Made by a program: the position numbers and the translations under genes. This document shows, piece by piece, positions 6,601 to 12,469 of a stretch of DNA of 14,966 nucleotides. The notes beneath the pieces were generated by a model. That model made no database searches. It worked only from the letters and a program-made list of their open reading frames with translations, and was not told the origin of the DNA. The stretch is taken from the NCBI GenBank assembly GCA_030643455.1, contig DAOWLV010000023.1, positions 1 to 14,966 on the forward strand, written 5' to 3'. The stretch is from Candidatus Krumholzibacteriia bacterium. Its GTDB lineage: Bacteria > Krumholzibacteriota > Krumholzibacteriia > LZORAL124-64-63. How positions within the stretch are numbered: position 1 is the stretch's first letter; the number at the start of each line of letters is the position of its first letter.

Positions 6601-9544
6601 CGACCGGCCTGCCGTCCTTGATCAGGTCGATGTGCTTGGCCGTGCTGTGCTGGATGGCGATCTTCACGCTCGGGATCGACGGCCGATGGTCCAGCGGGGG
6701 CCACACCCAGCCGTCGACCGGCTCGGCGGCGGCCAGCCAGGCCTCGTCGATGTCGGGCATCACCGACGGCGGTGCTGCCTCGGGTTTGGTTTCTTCGGTC
6801 CTGAGCCTGGCCTCGCTGGCGGTGATGCCCACGGTGGGCGCCGAGATACTCATGACGTGGATCACCGTGTCCGTGCTGGCCTGGTTGAACTTTTCAGCCG
6901 TGACCACCCGCAATTCGACCCGACGGTTGAGTTGGCGGCCCTCCCGGAATGTATTGTTCGCCACAGGCTCGTCCGGCCCCAGGCCCACCAGGGTGACCTG
7001 ATGCGCCTCCAGACCCAGGGCAGCTCCCAGGTACTGTCCGATCGCCTGCGCCCGGGCCATGGACAGCACGTGGTTGTCCGCGAATTTCTTCTGGCCGCGA
7101 GGACTGATGGGTACGTTGTCCGAATGGCCGGTCACATGCATGTGCAGCACCTGCCGGGCCTTCAATAGATCCGCCAGCTTGTCCAGATCCCCGTAATAAT
7201 CCTCGTGGACAACCGCGCTGAAGGACTTGAACCGTGGACGCAGAACCACGTCGGGCTTGAGGGTCAGCATCTCGTCCAGTTGCAGACCCACCGTCGTGGT
7301 GATCGGATCGGTGCGCCCGGTTTCTCCACCGGGCATGGTGTAGGCGAGCTGGGCACCGACTGGCAGATCCCGGCTTTCGCCCAGGTGGGTCAGGTCTGAT
7401 TCGAAGCGCAGGACCAGGTTCGAATCGGCAACGACATCACCCAGGCGGTAGATCAGGAAGTTGTCCTGGATCTCCGGATCGCCGAACACCTCGCCGCCCA
7501 GCCGTGTACTGCCTTGCCGGTAGGCCACCCCGTCCGGCAGGATCACCGTCAGGCCCAGTTTTTCCAGTCCGACGACGGCATCGGTGATCTCCAGGCGGCA
7601 ACCCAGGACCGTGCCCATCCGCGAGGTCGCCAACTGCAGCGTCACTTCCCCTTCGGGAATCGGTTCGGGGATGTAGCGCAGGTTGAAATCCGCCCGCCAC
7701 AGGGTTCCGCCCTGGATATCCACGAAGCGGGAGTAGGAGCGGCCGGCCGAACGCGTATCGTCGAGACAATCCAGCGTTTCATGGCGGTCAGGCAGGGTCG
7801 CGATATCCATCTGCACCACGTGGGTTCCAGCCGGAACGCCCTCGAAATGGTAACGCCCGCCATCGTCCGTCACGCTGAAGGTTCCGTCCTCGAGGAAGAT
7901 CCGGACACCCGGCACTCCGACCCGTTCTTCATCGCGGGACAGTTCGCAGTCCCCCACGACAACCCGGCCCGTGATGAATCCGGTATCACGGAAGAAAACG
8001 TCGCGGACCAGTGTCCGCACCACGGTCTGACCTGAAGCCACCCCGCCTTCGGCGTTGGCCCAGGCAGTGCTGACGACTTCGCCCGACGCGGACCCGGCGG
8101 CAACCTCGACCACGTACTGGATGCTCACCACCCCGGACATGGGGACATCGCCCAGATGGAAGGTCAGGGTCCGGCCGTCGGAAGCGATCACCGGTTCGAG
8201 GGAACCGCCCTCATCGGTGGTCACCGAACCTTGCTGGTAGGCAAATCCCGGCGGCAGCACATCGGTGATCACTGTCTGCAGCGCCATTCCGGCGCCGCGG
8301 TTCTGCAGGCGCAGGGAGTACTGGAAGAAATCCCCCTGGCTGACCATTTCGCGGCTGGCCGTCTTGGTCAGCGCGAGTTGATCCGAAGTCGGAATCGGGT
8401 CCACGGGCAGGTCAATGTGCAGGGAAGGCCCCGGATTGACGGGGAAAGGCTCGCCCCGAGAACCCGGTTCGACGATGGCGAACGGTGCTCCCGGCAGGAG
8501 TTGAAGATCGGTCGTGGGGACCGTCGAAGGAGAGGTATAGGCCAGCGGACCTTCGATATCCAGCCGGTAGTTGCCGGCAATCACGAAGGGGAAGCGGTAA
8601 CCCCCCGGCGGGAAATCGTACTGATGGCCGCCGCTGTCAACGACCGTGCCGCCGGAAATGATCGTCGCCGGGAAAATGCTGGCCCCGTCGTCGCCGAACA
8701 CCACGGCGGGCAGGCCGGTATTCATGTCAACCATGGTGATGGACGCCCCGTCGACCGGCTGGCCGGTTGCGCTGTCGAGAACCATGCCCGTGGGATCGAT
8801 CAGGGCCGTTACCGTCACGCTGTCGGTTGGGTCGAAGGCATCCACATAGGAAGCCTCGGCGGTCAGGTCGGCCTCCACGGTGAACATCGGGTCCAGATCG
8901 CGTGGGGCGACCCCGCCTTCGGTCTGGACATAACCAACAAAATCGCCGGTGTCCGGTCCCGTTTCGGTCAGCTGCAGCATGATGATGTCGCCGACCGGCA
9001 CCACCCCCAGGGTGAGGATGATCGTTTCCCGCTGGACAGGATCCAGATTCTGATCGAAATCCGTCACGCGGATGAACACCGGTTCGCCCTGGTGGATCAA
9101 GGTGCGCGGTATCAGGGGCAGTGGCTGGCTGAGATCGAGCGGTTGTACCCGGCCCACAGGCACCGGCGGGGGCATGACGATGAAGACGCCCTCGCTCGTT
9201 CCGTCGGTGCTGTAGGAAGTGGGCGCCACGTTGATCATCTCGGCGTCTTGACGATTCGGCGCATACTGGAGAAGTGTGATGGATGCCGGTGTCCGCAACT
9301 CGACAGTGACGATGGTCACCTGGTTGGACACCGTTGACAGGTTGTTCGTACCGCCCACGGAATATTGTCCCACGGCGGTGTTGTTGATGACGGTCCCAGG
9401 GACAGTCTGGGCCCGTGCGGCGATCGGCGCGGCGGCAGGTCCCGCCGCGACAAGGAAAAGCCACAAGGCGGATGCCAGTGTCCTGAACAGACGGGCGCCC
9501 GGATGTGTCTGACAGACACTTCCGGGGCGCCCGAACCTGTTCAT
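3638..9544 (-). CDS. Giant outer-membrane protein: DUF11 and SdrD-like modules, OmpA domain, C-terminal beta-barrel
   Basis: The protein has about 1968 aa. Numbered from the ATG at 9544, it begins with a long signal peptide (cleavage near ARA|Q, ~45). The mature N-terminus carries the GTVINNTAVGQYSVGGT module also found in two smaller operon proteins. Beta-rich domains follow, then a DUF11 domain (~388-500, QLALTKTAS start and ITDVLPPGF), an SdrD/Cna-B-like domain (~523-578, GRYHFEGVPAGTHVVQ) and a second DUF11-like domain (~621-718). An OmpA peptidoglycan-binding domain sits at ~766-880, with VTGHSDN, LSMARAQ and NRRVEL in the order typical of OmpA/MotB. Two Ig-like domains lie at ~950-1145. 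From ~1190 to the end are some 780 residues of alternating amphipathic strands rich in Tyr, Trp and Arg, the pattern of a large outer-membrane barrel. The likely role is a wall-anchored outer-membrane scaffold or pore. The start is unsure: no clear ribosome site is visible, and TTG 9571 or GTG 9565 could be used. The preceding gene's TAG stop is in the same frame, 60 bases before the ATG. Confidence 0.85.
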   Translation of the reverse strand: MNRFGRPGSVCQTHPGARLFRTLASALWLFLVAAGPAAAPIAARAQTVPGTVINNTAVGQYSVGGTNNLSTVSNQVTIVTVELRTPASITLLQYAPNRQDAEMINVAPTSYSTDGTSEGVFIVMPPPVPVGRVQPLDLSQPLPLIPRTLIHQGEPVFIRVTDFDQNLDPVQRETIILTLGVVPVGDIIMLQLTETGPDTGDFVGYVQTEGGVAPRDLDPMFTVEADLTAEASYVDAFDPTDSVTVTALIDPTGMVLDSATGQPVDGASITMVDMNTGLPAVVFGDDGASIFPATIISGGTVVDSGGHQYDFPPGGYRFPFVIAGNYRLDIEGPLAYTSPSTVPTTDLQLLPGAPFAIVEPGSRGEPFPVNPGPSLHIDLPVDPIPTSDQLALTKTASREMVSQGDFFQYSLRLQNRGAGMALQTVITDVLPPGFAYQQGSVTTDEGGSLEPVIASDGRTLTFHLGDVPMSGVVSIQYVVEVAAGSASGEVVSTAWANAEGGVASGQTVVRTLVRDVFFRDTGFITGRVVVGDCELSRDEERVGVPGVRIFLEDGTFSVTDDGGRYHFEGVPAGTHVVQMDIATLPDRHETLDCLDDTRSAGRSYSRFVDIQGGTLWRADFNLRYIPEPIPEGEVTLQLATSRMGTVLGCRLEITDAVVGLEKLGLTVILPDGVAYRQGSTRLGGEVFGDPEIQDNFLIYRLGDVVADSNLVLRFESDLTHLGESRDLPVGAQLAYTMPGGETGRTDPITTTVGLQLDEMLTLKPDVVLRPRFKSFSAVVHEDYYGDLDKLADLLKARQVLHMHVTGHSDNVPISPRGQKKFADNHVLSMARAQAIGQYLGAALGLEAHQVTLVGLGPDEPVANNTFREGRQLNRRVELRVVTAEKFNQASTDTVIHVMSISAPTVGITASEARLRTEETKPEAAPPSVMPDIDEAWLAAAEPVDGWVWPPLDHRPSIPSVKIAIQHSTAKHIDLIKDGRPVEALNFEGVKLSDDGTVAVSVWTGVDLKEGENLFVAVGLDAAGKELWSKARSVHYASPPVLATLMPDQSTMVADGKTLPVIAVRLTDREGQPAREGVIGEFSVDAPHMAQQEFEDFQKDPLTGMRRQRPTYVVGPDGMAFIRLQSTTKTGQTVLQFHFQDHQQEIRTWLEPGARDWILVGLAEGTVGYNTLNGHMEPLGGNAPEDKWYSDGRVSFYAKGSIKGEWLATLAFDTGKDWDGDTGALYQEIDPDQYFTLYGDGSRQDFDASSSRKLYVKIERRQFYALFGDYNTGLSINELARYTRNFNGIKSELKSEHLGLNLFANQTGHGYMRDEIRGDGTSGMYYLSRRDLVINSEEITIEVRDRFRSEIIISTRKLIRYLDYSIDYQGGSLYFKEPIPSKDENLNPIFIVVDYETRSTDGTYNNFGGRGSVTVAGGKLELGTTFIHQEESVGDGELMGLDGRYHFGPQTELKGEYVVTDTDLTGRHEAYLAEIKNTAGRLGGRAYVRQNEVGFGLGQQNRSEAGTRKLGVDLDWKMNSRLTFKSQTWRQDNLDNGARRENIEGKLQWRESFFSMHAGGRWVNDRFTTLEDHASTQIIGGGEISTRNRRLKFLADHEQSVGGQDRNVDYPTRTTLGVDYEIIHNLNLLSRYEMTHGNSGDTQGARFGFETKPWVGGRVTSSWERRFTENGSRAFANLGLRQMWKVNDHWNMDFGLDHSEATEGFDTPRYNENVPPASGTLNGFTAVSTALGYQAGRWQWNTRFEIRNSALDDKWAVVPNVLYEPRSGLGLAGRARITGSEGQAGSRRKNYDIRLGLALRPDREGWVILERLDWITQERYSLTTDLSGWRIVNHLNLTYFSGRNTQIALQYGAKFNQDDITGRRYRAFTDLLGGEVRQNISPRMDVGLRFSSLHSWHSKQFDYSTGGSFGFNVMTNVWMSLGYNIIGFYDVDFSAADFTAKGPFLRFRLKFDQETAGTILKAFMGGPHE

Positions 9545-9604
9545 GTTGCTAAACCAATTTGCCACTGGCAACCCGCCCGGATGACTCCAGGAACAGGACC
9601 CGAT

Positions 9605-10699
9605 CTAGTCGATCAGGACCCGGAAGTTTTCCTGGGCGGTGGCGCCAGATCCAGCCAGGGTCGCAAAGACCACCCGGACGTCCGTTACAGCGGGATCGGT
9701 TCCATTGGGGCCGAGAACCGGAACATAGGTCCAGGTCGCCCCACTGTCATTGGAGTAGGAAACCACCGCGCCGGCAACCGGAACCGTGGTAACCGAACCG
9801 AACAGGAACGTGCTGTTGGTCGGAATAGAGTCGATGACCTCGACGGTGGTGGCCTGCGCGTTGCCGTTATTGGTCACCATGACCTGGTATCCAACCGTCG
9901 CCCCGGGGATGGCCTTCGGGTTCACGGCATTGTTGATGGGATCACTGACCACGTTGGTCGTTTTCACTGCGGTCAGAGTGGCGGTGACGACCATGTAACC
10001 GTCCCTGCTCGAGTGTGTACCGTCATATGGGGCATCCACGACTCCACCGCCGTCGGCGAACACGATCTGGACCAGGGTCGGGTCGTCGGCGTTGGCTGCG
10101 TCATCGGTGAGGATATCCCCGCCCAGGGCACCACCAGTGCCGCCGGTGGCGGTCTGGGCCATCAGATCGTAGGAAGCGACGTCGCCGTCGACCTGGGCCA
10201 ACGGGATGTCGGCAACAACAAACACCGTGATGGTGACGCCGGTAGCCAGTTCATCGATGTAGGTATCGGTGTCGGCAACCGTGTAGACGTTATCGCCGTC
10301 ATCGACGAACACGTTCACGTTGACCGCATCGAAGGTCTCGGACTCACCGAACGCACCCAAGGTCGAATTCAGGGCGGTCAGGGAATAATCCTGCACGGTG
10401 TTACCGTTGTTGGTCACGCTGTAGGTCAACACCTGGGCGAAAGTACCCGGGATCACGGACACGATGGCCGCATCGATGGTGGTGACCACCAGATCGACCC
10501 TGTTATCCACCAGGAAACTGGCGGTGTTACTGGTGACCTGGGCCTGCGGCGTACCACCGACGACGTAGTCGAGGGTCGCCGTGTTGCCGATCGAGGTGCC
10601 CGAAGGTGTGTTCTGGGCCAGGGCGGTCGAGGACAGACCGAACGCCAGGGCGCCGGCCAGCAGGACCATGAACAGGTTTTTCTTGCTACGGATAGACAT
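9605..10699 (-). CDS. Secreted DUF11-like protein, 364 aa, paralogue of the 329-aa operon protein
   Basis: The start is the ATG at 10699, because a perfect AAGGAGG lies 6 bases before it; an in-frame ATG at 10717 lacks such a site. A signal peptide (SIRSKKNLFMVLLAGALAFG, cleavage at ALA|Q) is followed directly by the shared N-terminal module (GTSIGNTATLDYVVGGT, then SN and a hydrophobic strand). A central domain holds an Asp-rich stretch (VFVDDGDNVYTVADTDTYID), then a C-terminal DUF11-like domain from about residue 250 with NPKAIPGATVGYQVMVTNNG and IDSIPTNSTFLFG. It ends in SGATWTYVP, VTDVRVVF and a terminal RVLID. The whole layout repeats that of the 329-aa protein two genes upstream. The protein is acidic, cysteine-free after the signal and probably periplasmic or exported. 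No catalytic motif is visible; a structural or adhesive role is an inference. Confidence 0.8.
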   Translation of the reverse strand: MSIRSKKNLFMVLLAGALAFGLSSTALAQNTPSGTSIGNTATLDYVVGGTPQAQVTSNTASFLVDNRVDLVVTTIDAAIVSVIPGTFAQVLTYSVTNNGNTVQDYSLTALNSTLGAFGESETFDAVNVNVFVDDGDNVYTVADTDTYIDELATGVTITVFVVADIPLAQVDGDVASYDLMAQTATGGTGGALGGDILTDDAANADDPTLVQIVFADGGGVVDAPYDGTHSSRDGYMVVTATLTAVKTTNVVSDPINNAVNPKAIPGATVGYQVMVTNNGNAQATTVEVIDSIPTNSTFLFGSVTTVPVAGAVVSYSNDSGATWTYVPVLGPNGTDPAVTDVRVVFATLAGSGATAQENFRVLID

Positions 10700-10705
10700 T
10701 TTCAG

Positions 10706-10712
10706 CCTCCTT
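10706..10712 (-). promoter_or_regulatory. Strong ribosome binding site that fixes the start of the 364-aa protein
   Basis: On the minus strand AAGGAGG ends 6 bases before the ATG at 10699. It decides that start over the in-frame ATG at 10717, which would put six extra residues before the signal peptide. Confidence 0.8.
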
Positions 10713-10729
10713 GCCAAAATGGCTTTGGT

Positions 10730-11203
10730 TTACTGCAACTGTGCCCGGAAGGACACGCTTCCTTCGGCGCCCGGCTCCAGGGAATCCTGGAAGACCCAGC
10801 GCACGTGGGTGAACTCGGACGCCTTGGCAGGGCGTGGCTGGCCCTTGGCATCCTTGACGGTCAGGTTCCGAGGCGAGTCGTAACGCGACCCGCCGTCAGC
10901 GGACATGCTGACGGAGGCCCCGTCGGGACTTTCCTCCACCTTGGTGAAGACCATGTGGTCGGGAATGGGATTGGTGATCACGACGTCGGACGCGGGTTCC
11001 GTCCCGCTGTTGACGAAGTGGATCGTGTAGATGACTTCGTCCCCGGGCACGACCTTTCCGGCCGGCACGAGTGTGGTCACCTCCTGTCCCGTCTCGCTGG
11101 TCGTGGTGATTTCCGTCAGGGCCACTGTGTTCAGTTCGACGGACGCGTTTGCTACGCCCACCAGCAACAGGACCAGAACGGTGACGATGATTGCTCTGTT
11201 CAT
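10730..11203 (-). CDS. Small secreted single-domain DUF11 protein, 157 aa
   Basis: A short signal peptide (MNRAIIVTVLVLLLVGVANA, cleavage near residue 20) is followed by a single DUF11-like beta-sandwich. Its first half contains VVPGDEVIYTIHFVNSGTEP and ITNPIPDHMVF, the classic DUF11 pattern of a conserved TNxGxxxA-like turn followed by D/N-x-I-P. The C-terminal half has SADGGSRYD, then FTHVRWVF and a closing PGAEGSVSFRAQL. A shorter form of the same SxDGG...T-H/D-x-R-x-V pattern occurs at the ends of the 364-aa and beta-helix proteins. The ATG at 11203 has AGGAGG 8 bases upstream. It lies 21 bp after the 329-aa gene and 30 bp before the 364-aa gene. It lacks the shared N-terminal module, so it may be a connector or capping subunit; that role is speculative. 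Length and the clean ribosome site argue that it is a complete gene, not a fragment. Confidence 0.8.
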   Translation of the reverse strand: MNRAIIVTVLVLLLVGVANASVELNTVALTEITTTSETGQEVTTLVPAGKVVPGDEVIYTIHFVNSGTEPASDVVITNPIPDHMVFTKVEESPDGASVSMSADGGSRYDSPRNLTVKDAKGQPRPAKASEFTHVRWVFQDSLEPGAEGSVSFRAQLQ

Positions 11204-11224
11204 GACTTCTTCCTCCTCTTCGGT

Positions 11225-12214
11225 TTAATCGATCGTGACAGTGAAAGTGATCGTTTGACCGGGCCCGTCGACGGCCACATCACCGATCGATACGGTGATG
11301 GCGCCTGGTGTCGTGCCCCCCATGTCCCCGGAATCGCCGTCCACGGCGTCGGTCACAGGGGTACTGTTCAGCATCAGGGTGCCCGGGTTGTAGGTTGTGT
11401 TCAGGGGAATGACGTCGCTGACAACGACATCGTTGGTTGTGCCCGTGCCTGTGGCGATCACGGACAGTTCATACGTGATGGTCGCGCCGGCCACTGGCTG
11501 CGATCCCCCGTAAGGATCGGCAACCACGGCGGATTTCAGAATGGCTACCTGCGCCGATAGGGCCACGATGCGGTAGGAACCCTGGCTGTCGAGGTTGCCC
11601 CCGTTTGCCCCAACCACCGCGTCGAGCCCGTTTTCACCCGCGCCGACGATGACCGTGCCGGGCGCGCCGATCCCCGTATTGGAGGCGGCGCTCAGCATGC
11701 TGGCGCCCAGCTGGCCCACCGTGGCGTTCGGCGGGATGTCGTTCAGCAGGAAAAGCAGGGTGAAAGCATCGGCGGCCAGCACCGGATCGTTGCCGCCGGG
11801 AATGTAGAGTTCGTCGATACCCGGATCGAACCGGCTGTTGCCGTTGGTATCCAGGTGGATGTTTGCCAGGACCGGATCGAAATCGTCACCGGCAAGCGTA
11901 CTCTGCCCCGCAAGGGAGAATGAATCACTGCCGTTGCCGATGTTGGTCAGCCGGAAGGCCAGCGCCTGGTCCAGGATGCCGGGTGGAACCTCTACCGGGG
12001 CTGCATCCTGCCACACCAGACTGAGATCGAGCACCTCGGCCACCGAGGTGGTCACGGTGTTGCTCAGCTCGGTGTAGACCGTGCCGGTGATGGTGTAGTT
12101 GATGGTGGCCTGGCTGGTGATGTCCGTGCCGGCCGGTGTTCCGTCCGCCATAGCGCACGTCACAAACGACAGGCTGAACGCCGCCGCCAGGAGCAGGCGA
12201 GATGCCAGTCTCAC
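11225..12214 (-). CDS. Secreted DUF11-like protein, 329 aa, first gene of the operon
   Basis: I place the start at the GTG at 12214, which sits 9 bases after GGAGGAAGGA and begins a textbook signal peptide (MRLASRLLLAAAFSLSFVTC, cleavage AMA|D). A TTG at 12235 in the same frame would lie inside that ribosome site. The mature end opens with the shared module (GTDITSQATINYTITGT, then LSNTVTTSV). The central domain carries HLDTNGNSRFDPGIDELY, resembling the Ca2+ loops of SdrD or dockerin domains. The C-terminal DUF11-like domain (~235-329) includes PVAGATITYELSV, VSDVIPLNTTYNPG and a terminal ITFTVTID. The layout matches the 364-aa protein two genes downstream, suggesting duplication with divergence. 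The cysteine at the end of the signal region does not fit a lipobox. Function is unknown; a structural envelope or surface component is the simplest reading. Confidence 0.8.
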   Translation of the reverse strand: MRLASRLLLAAAFSLSFVTCAMADGTPAGTDITSQATINYTITGTVYTELSNTVTTSVAEVLDLSLVWQDAAPVEVPPGILDQALAFRLTNIGNGSDSFSLAGQSTLAGDDFDPVLANIHLDTNGNSRFDPGIDELYIPGGNDPVLAADAFTLLFLLNDIPPNATVGQLGASMLSAASNTGIGAPGTVIVGAGENGLDAVVGANGGNLDSQGSYRIVALSAQVAILKSAVVADPYGGSQPVAGATITYELSVIATGTGTTNDVVVSDVIPLNTTYNPGTLMLNSTPVTDAVDGDSGDMGGTTPGAITVSIGDVAVDGPGQTITFTVTID

Positions 12215-12223
12215 GAAATCGGA

Positions 12224-12233
12224 TCCTTCCTCC
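12224..12233 (-). promoter_or_regulatory. Ribosome binding site that selects the GTG start of the operon's first gene
   Basis: On the minus strand GGAGGAAGGA ends 9 bases before the GTG at 12214. The upstream in-frame TTG at 12235 overlaps this element and has no site of its own, so the GTG is preferred. Confidence 0.65.
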
Positions 12234-12238
12234 AACTG

Positions 12239-12258
12239 CGCGCCGGTCCTTCGGCGCG
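12239..12258 (-). promoter_or_regulatory. GC-rich hairpin in the leader of the five-gene operon
   Basis: CGCGCCG (minus strand, 12258-12252) and CGGCGCG (12245-12239) form a perfect 7-bp stem with a 6-base loop AAGGAC. It ends 5 bases before the ribosome site of the first operon gene. No U-run follows, so it is not an intrinsic terminator. The loop resembles a Shine-Dalgarno core. A role in mRNA stability, or as a binding site controlling translation, is possible but inferred from position only. Confidence 0.5.
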
Positions 12259-12469
12259 TAACCTATTTGTGGCTCTCTAGTTTTCGGGTTATTGGGAGGA
12301 TTTCTTTAGGGGGTTGTGCACCCCGGGGGGATATGGGAACTTCAATGTTGTCAAATAATTAACCGATTGTACCGTTTTTTGTGTTTTGACGGCTATTTGG
12401 CCCGCCTGGTGAGGGAAAAACCATGGTCCAGGGCAGGAATTGAACTGCAGATCGGCCACACTTTTTCGC
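12259..12469 (-). promoter_or_regulatory. Intergenic region holding the likely operon promoter
   Basis: This AT-richer gap separates the malic-enzyme homologue from the secreted-protein operon; both are read on the minus strand. It contains a perfect TTGACA (12354-12349) with only a poor TATCCC 15 bases on. It also contains TACAAT (12371-12366, five of six -10 positions) without a recognisable -35. Neither pair is convincing, so a promoter probably lies here but I cannot fix it. I found no hairpin followed by a U-run after the malic-enzyme stop, so read-through from the upstream genes cannot be excluded. Confidence 0.35.

Noticed and set aside
4619..7168. 849-aa plus-strand reading frame opposite the giant barrel gene
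   Set aside because: The composition is typical of an antisense shadow and it lacks recognisable motifs; the minus-strand frame carries OmpA and DUF11 motifs over the same bases.
10730..11203. The 157-aa gene as a broken remnant of a neighbouring paralogue
   Set aside because: It has its own signal peptide, a strong ribosome site and a complete DUF11-like domain, with no frameshifted extension on either side.
9365..11560. 731-aa plus-strand reading frame running across the two DUF11-type genes and the 157-aa gene
   Set aside because: It spans three genes with good ribosome sites on the other strand and shows no domain of its own.
1063..12214. Sortase (LPXTG), autotransporter or type IX secretion signals in the secreted proteins
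   Set aside because: I looked at the C-termini of all five proteins and saw none of the usual signatures, only DUF11-like strands or barrel strands.
12215..12235. TTG start at 12235 for the first operon gene
   Set aside because: The TTG overlaps the Shine-Dalgarno element, and the added residues (EEGSDFV) are acidic and unlike a signal-peptide n-region. The GTG at 12214 fits better.
12309..12328. GGGGT/ACCCC hairpin next to a CCCCGGGG palindrome, considered as a terminator of the malic-enzyme gene
   Set aside because: The stem is only 5 bp and neither strand has a T-run after it. It is also about 145 bases past the stop codon.
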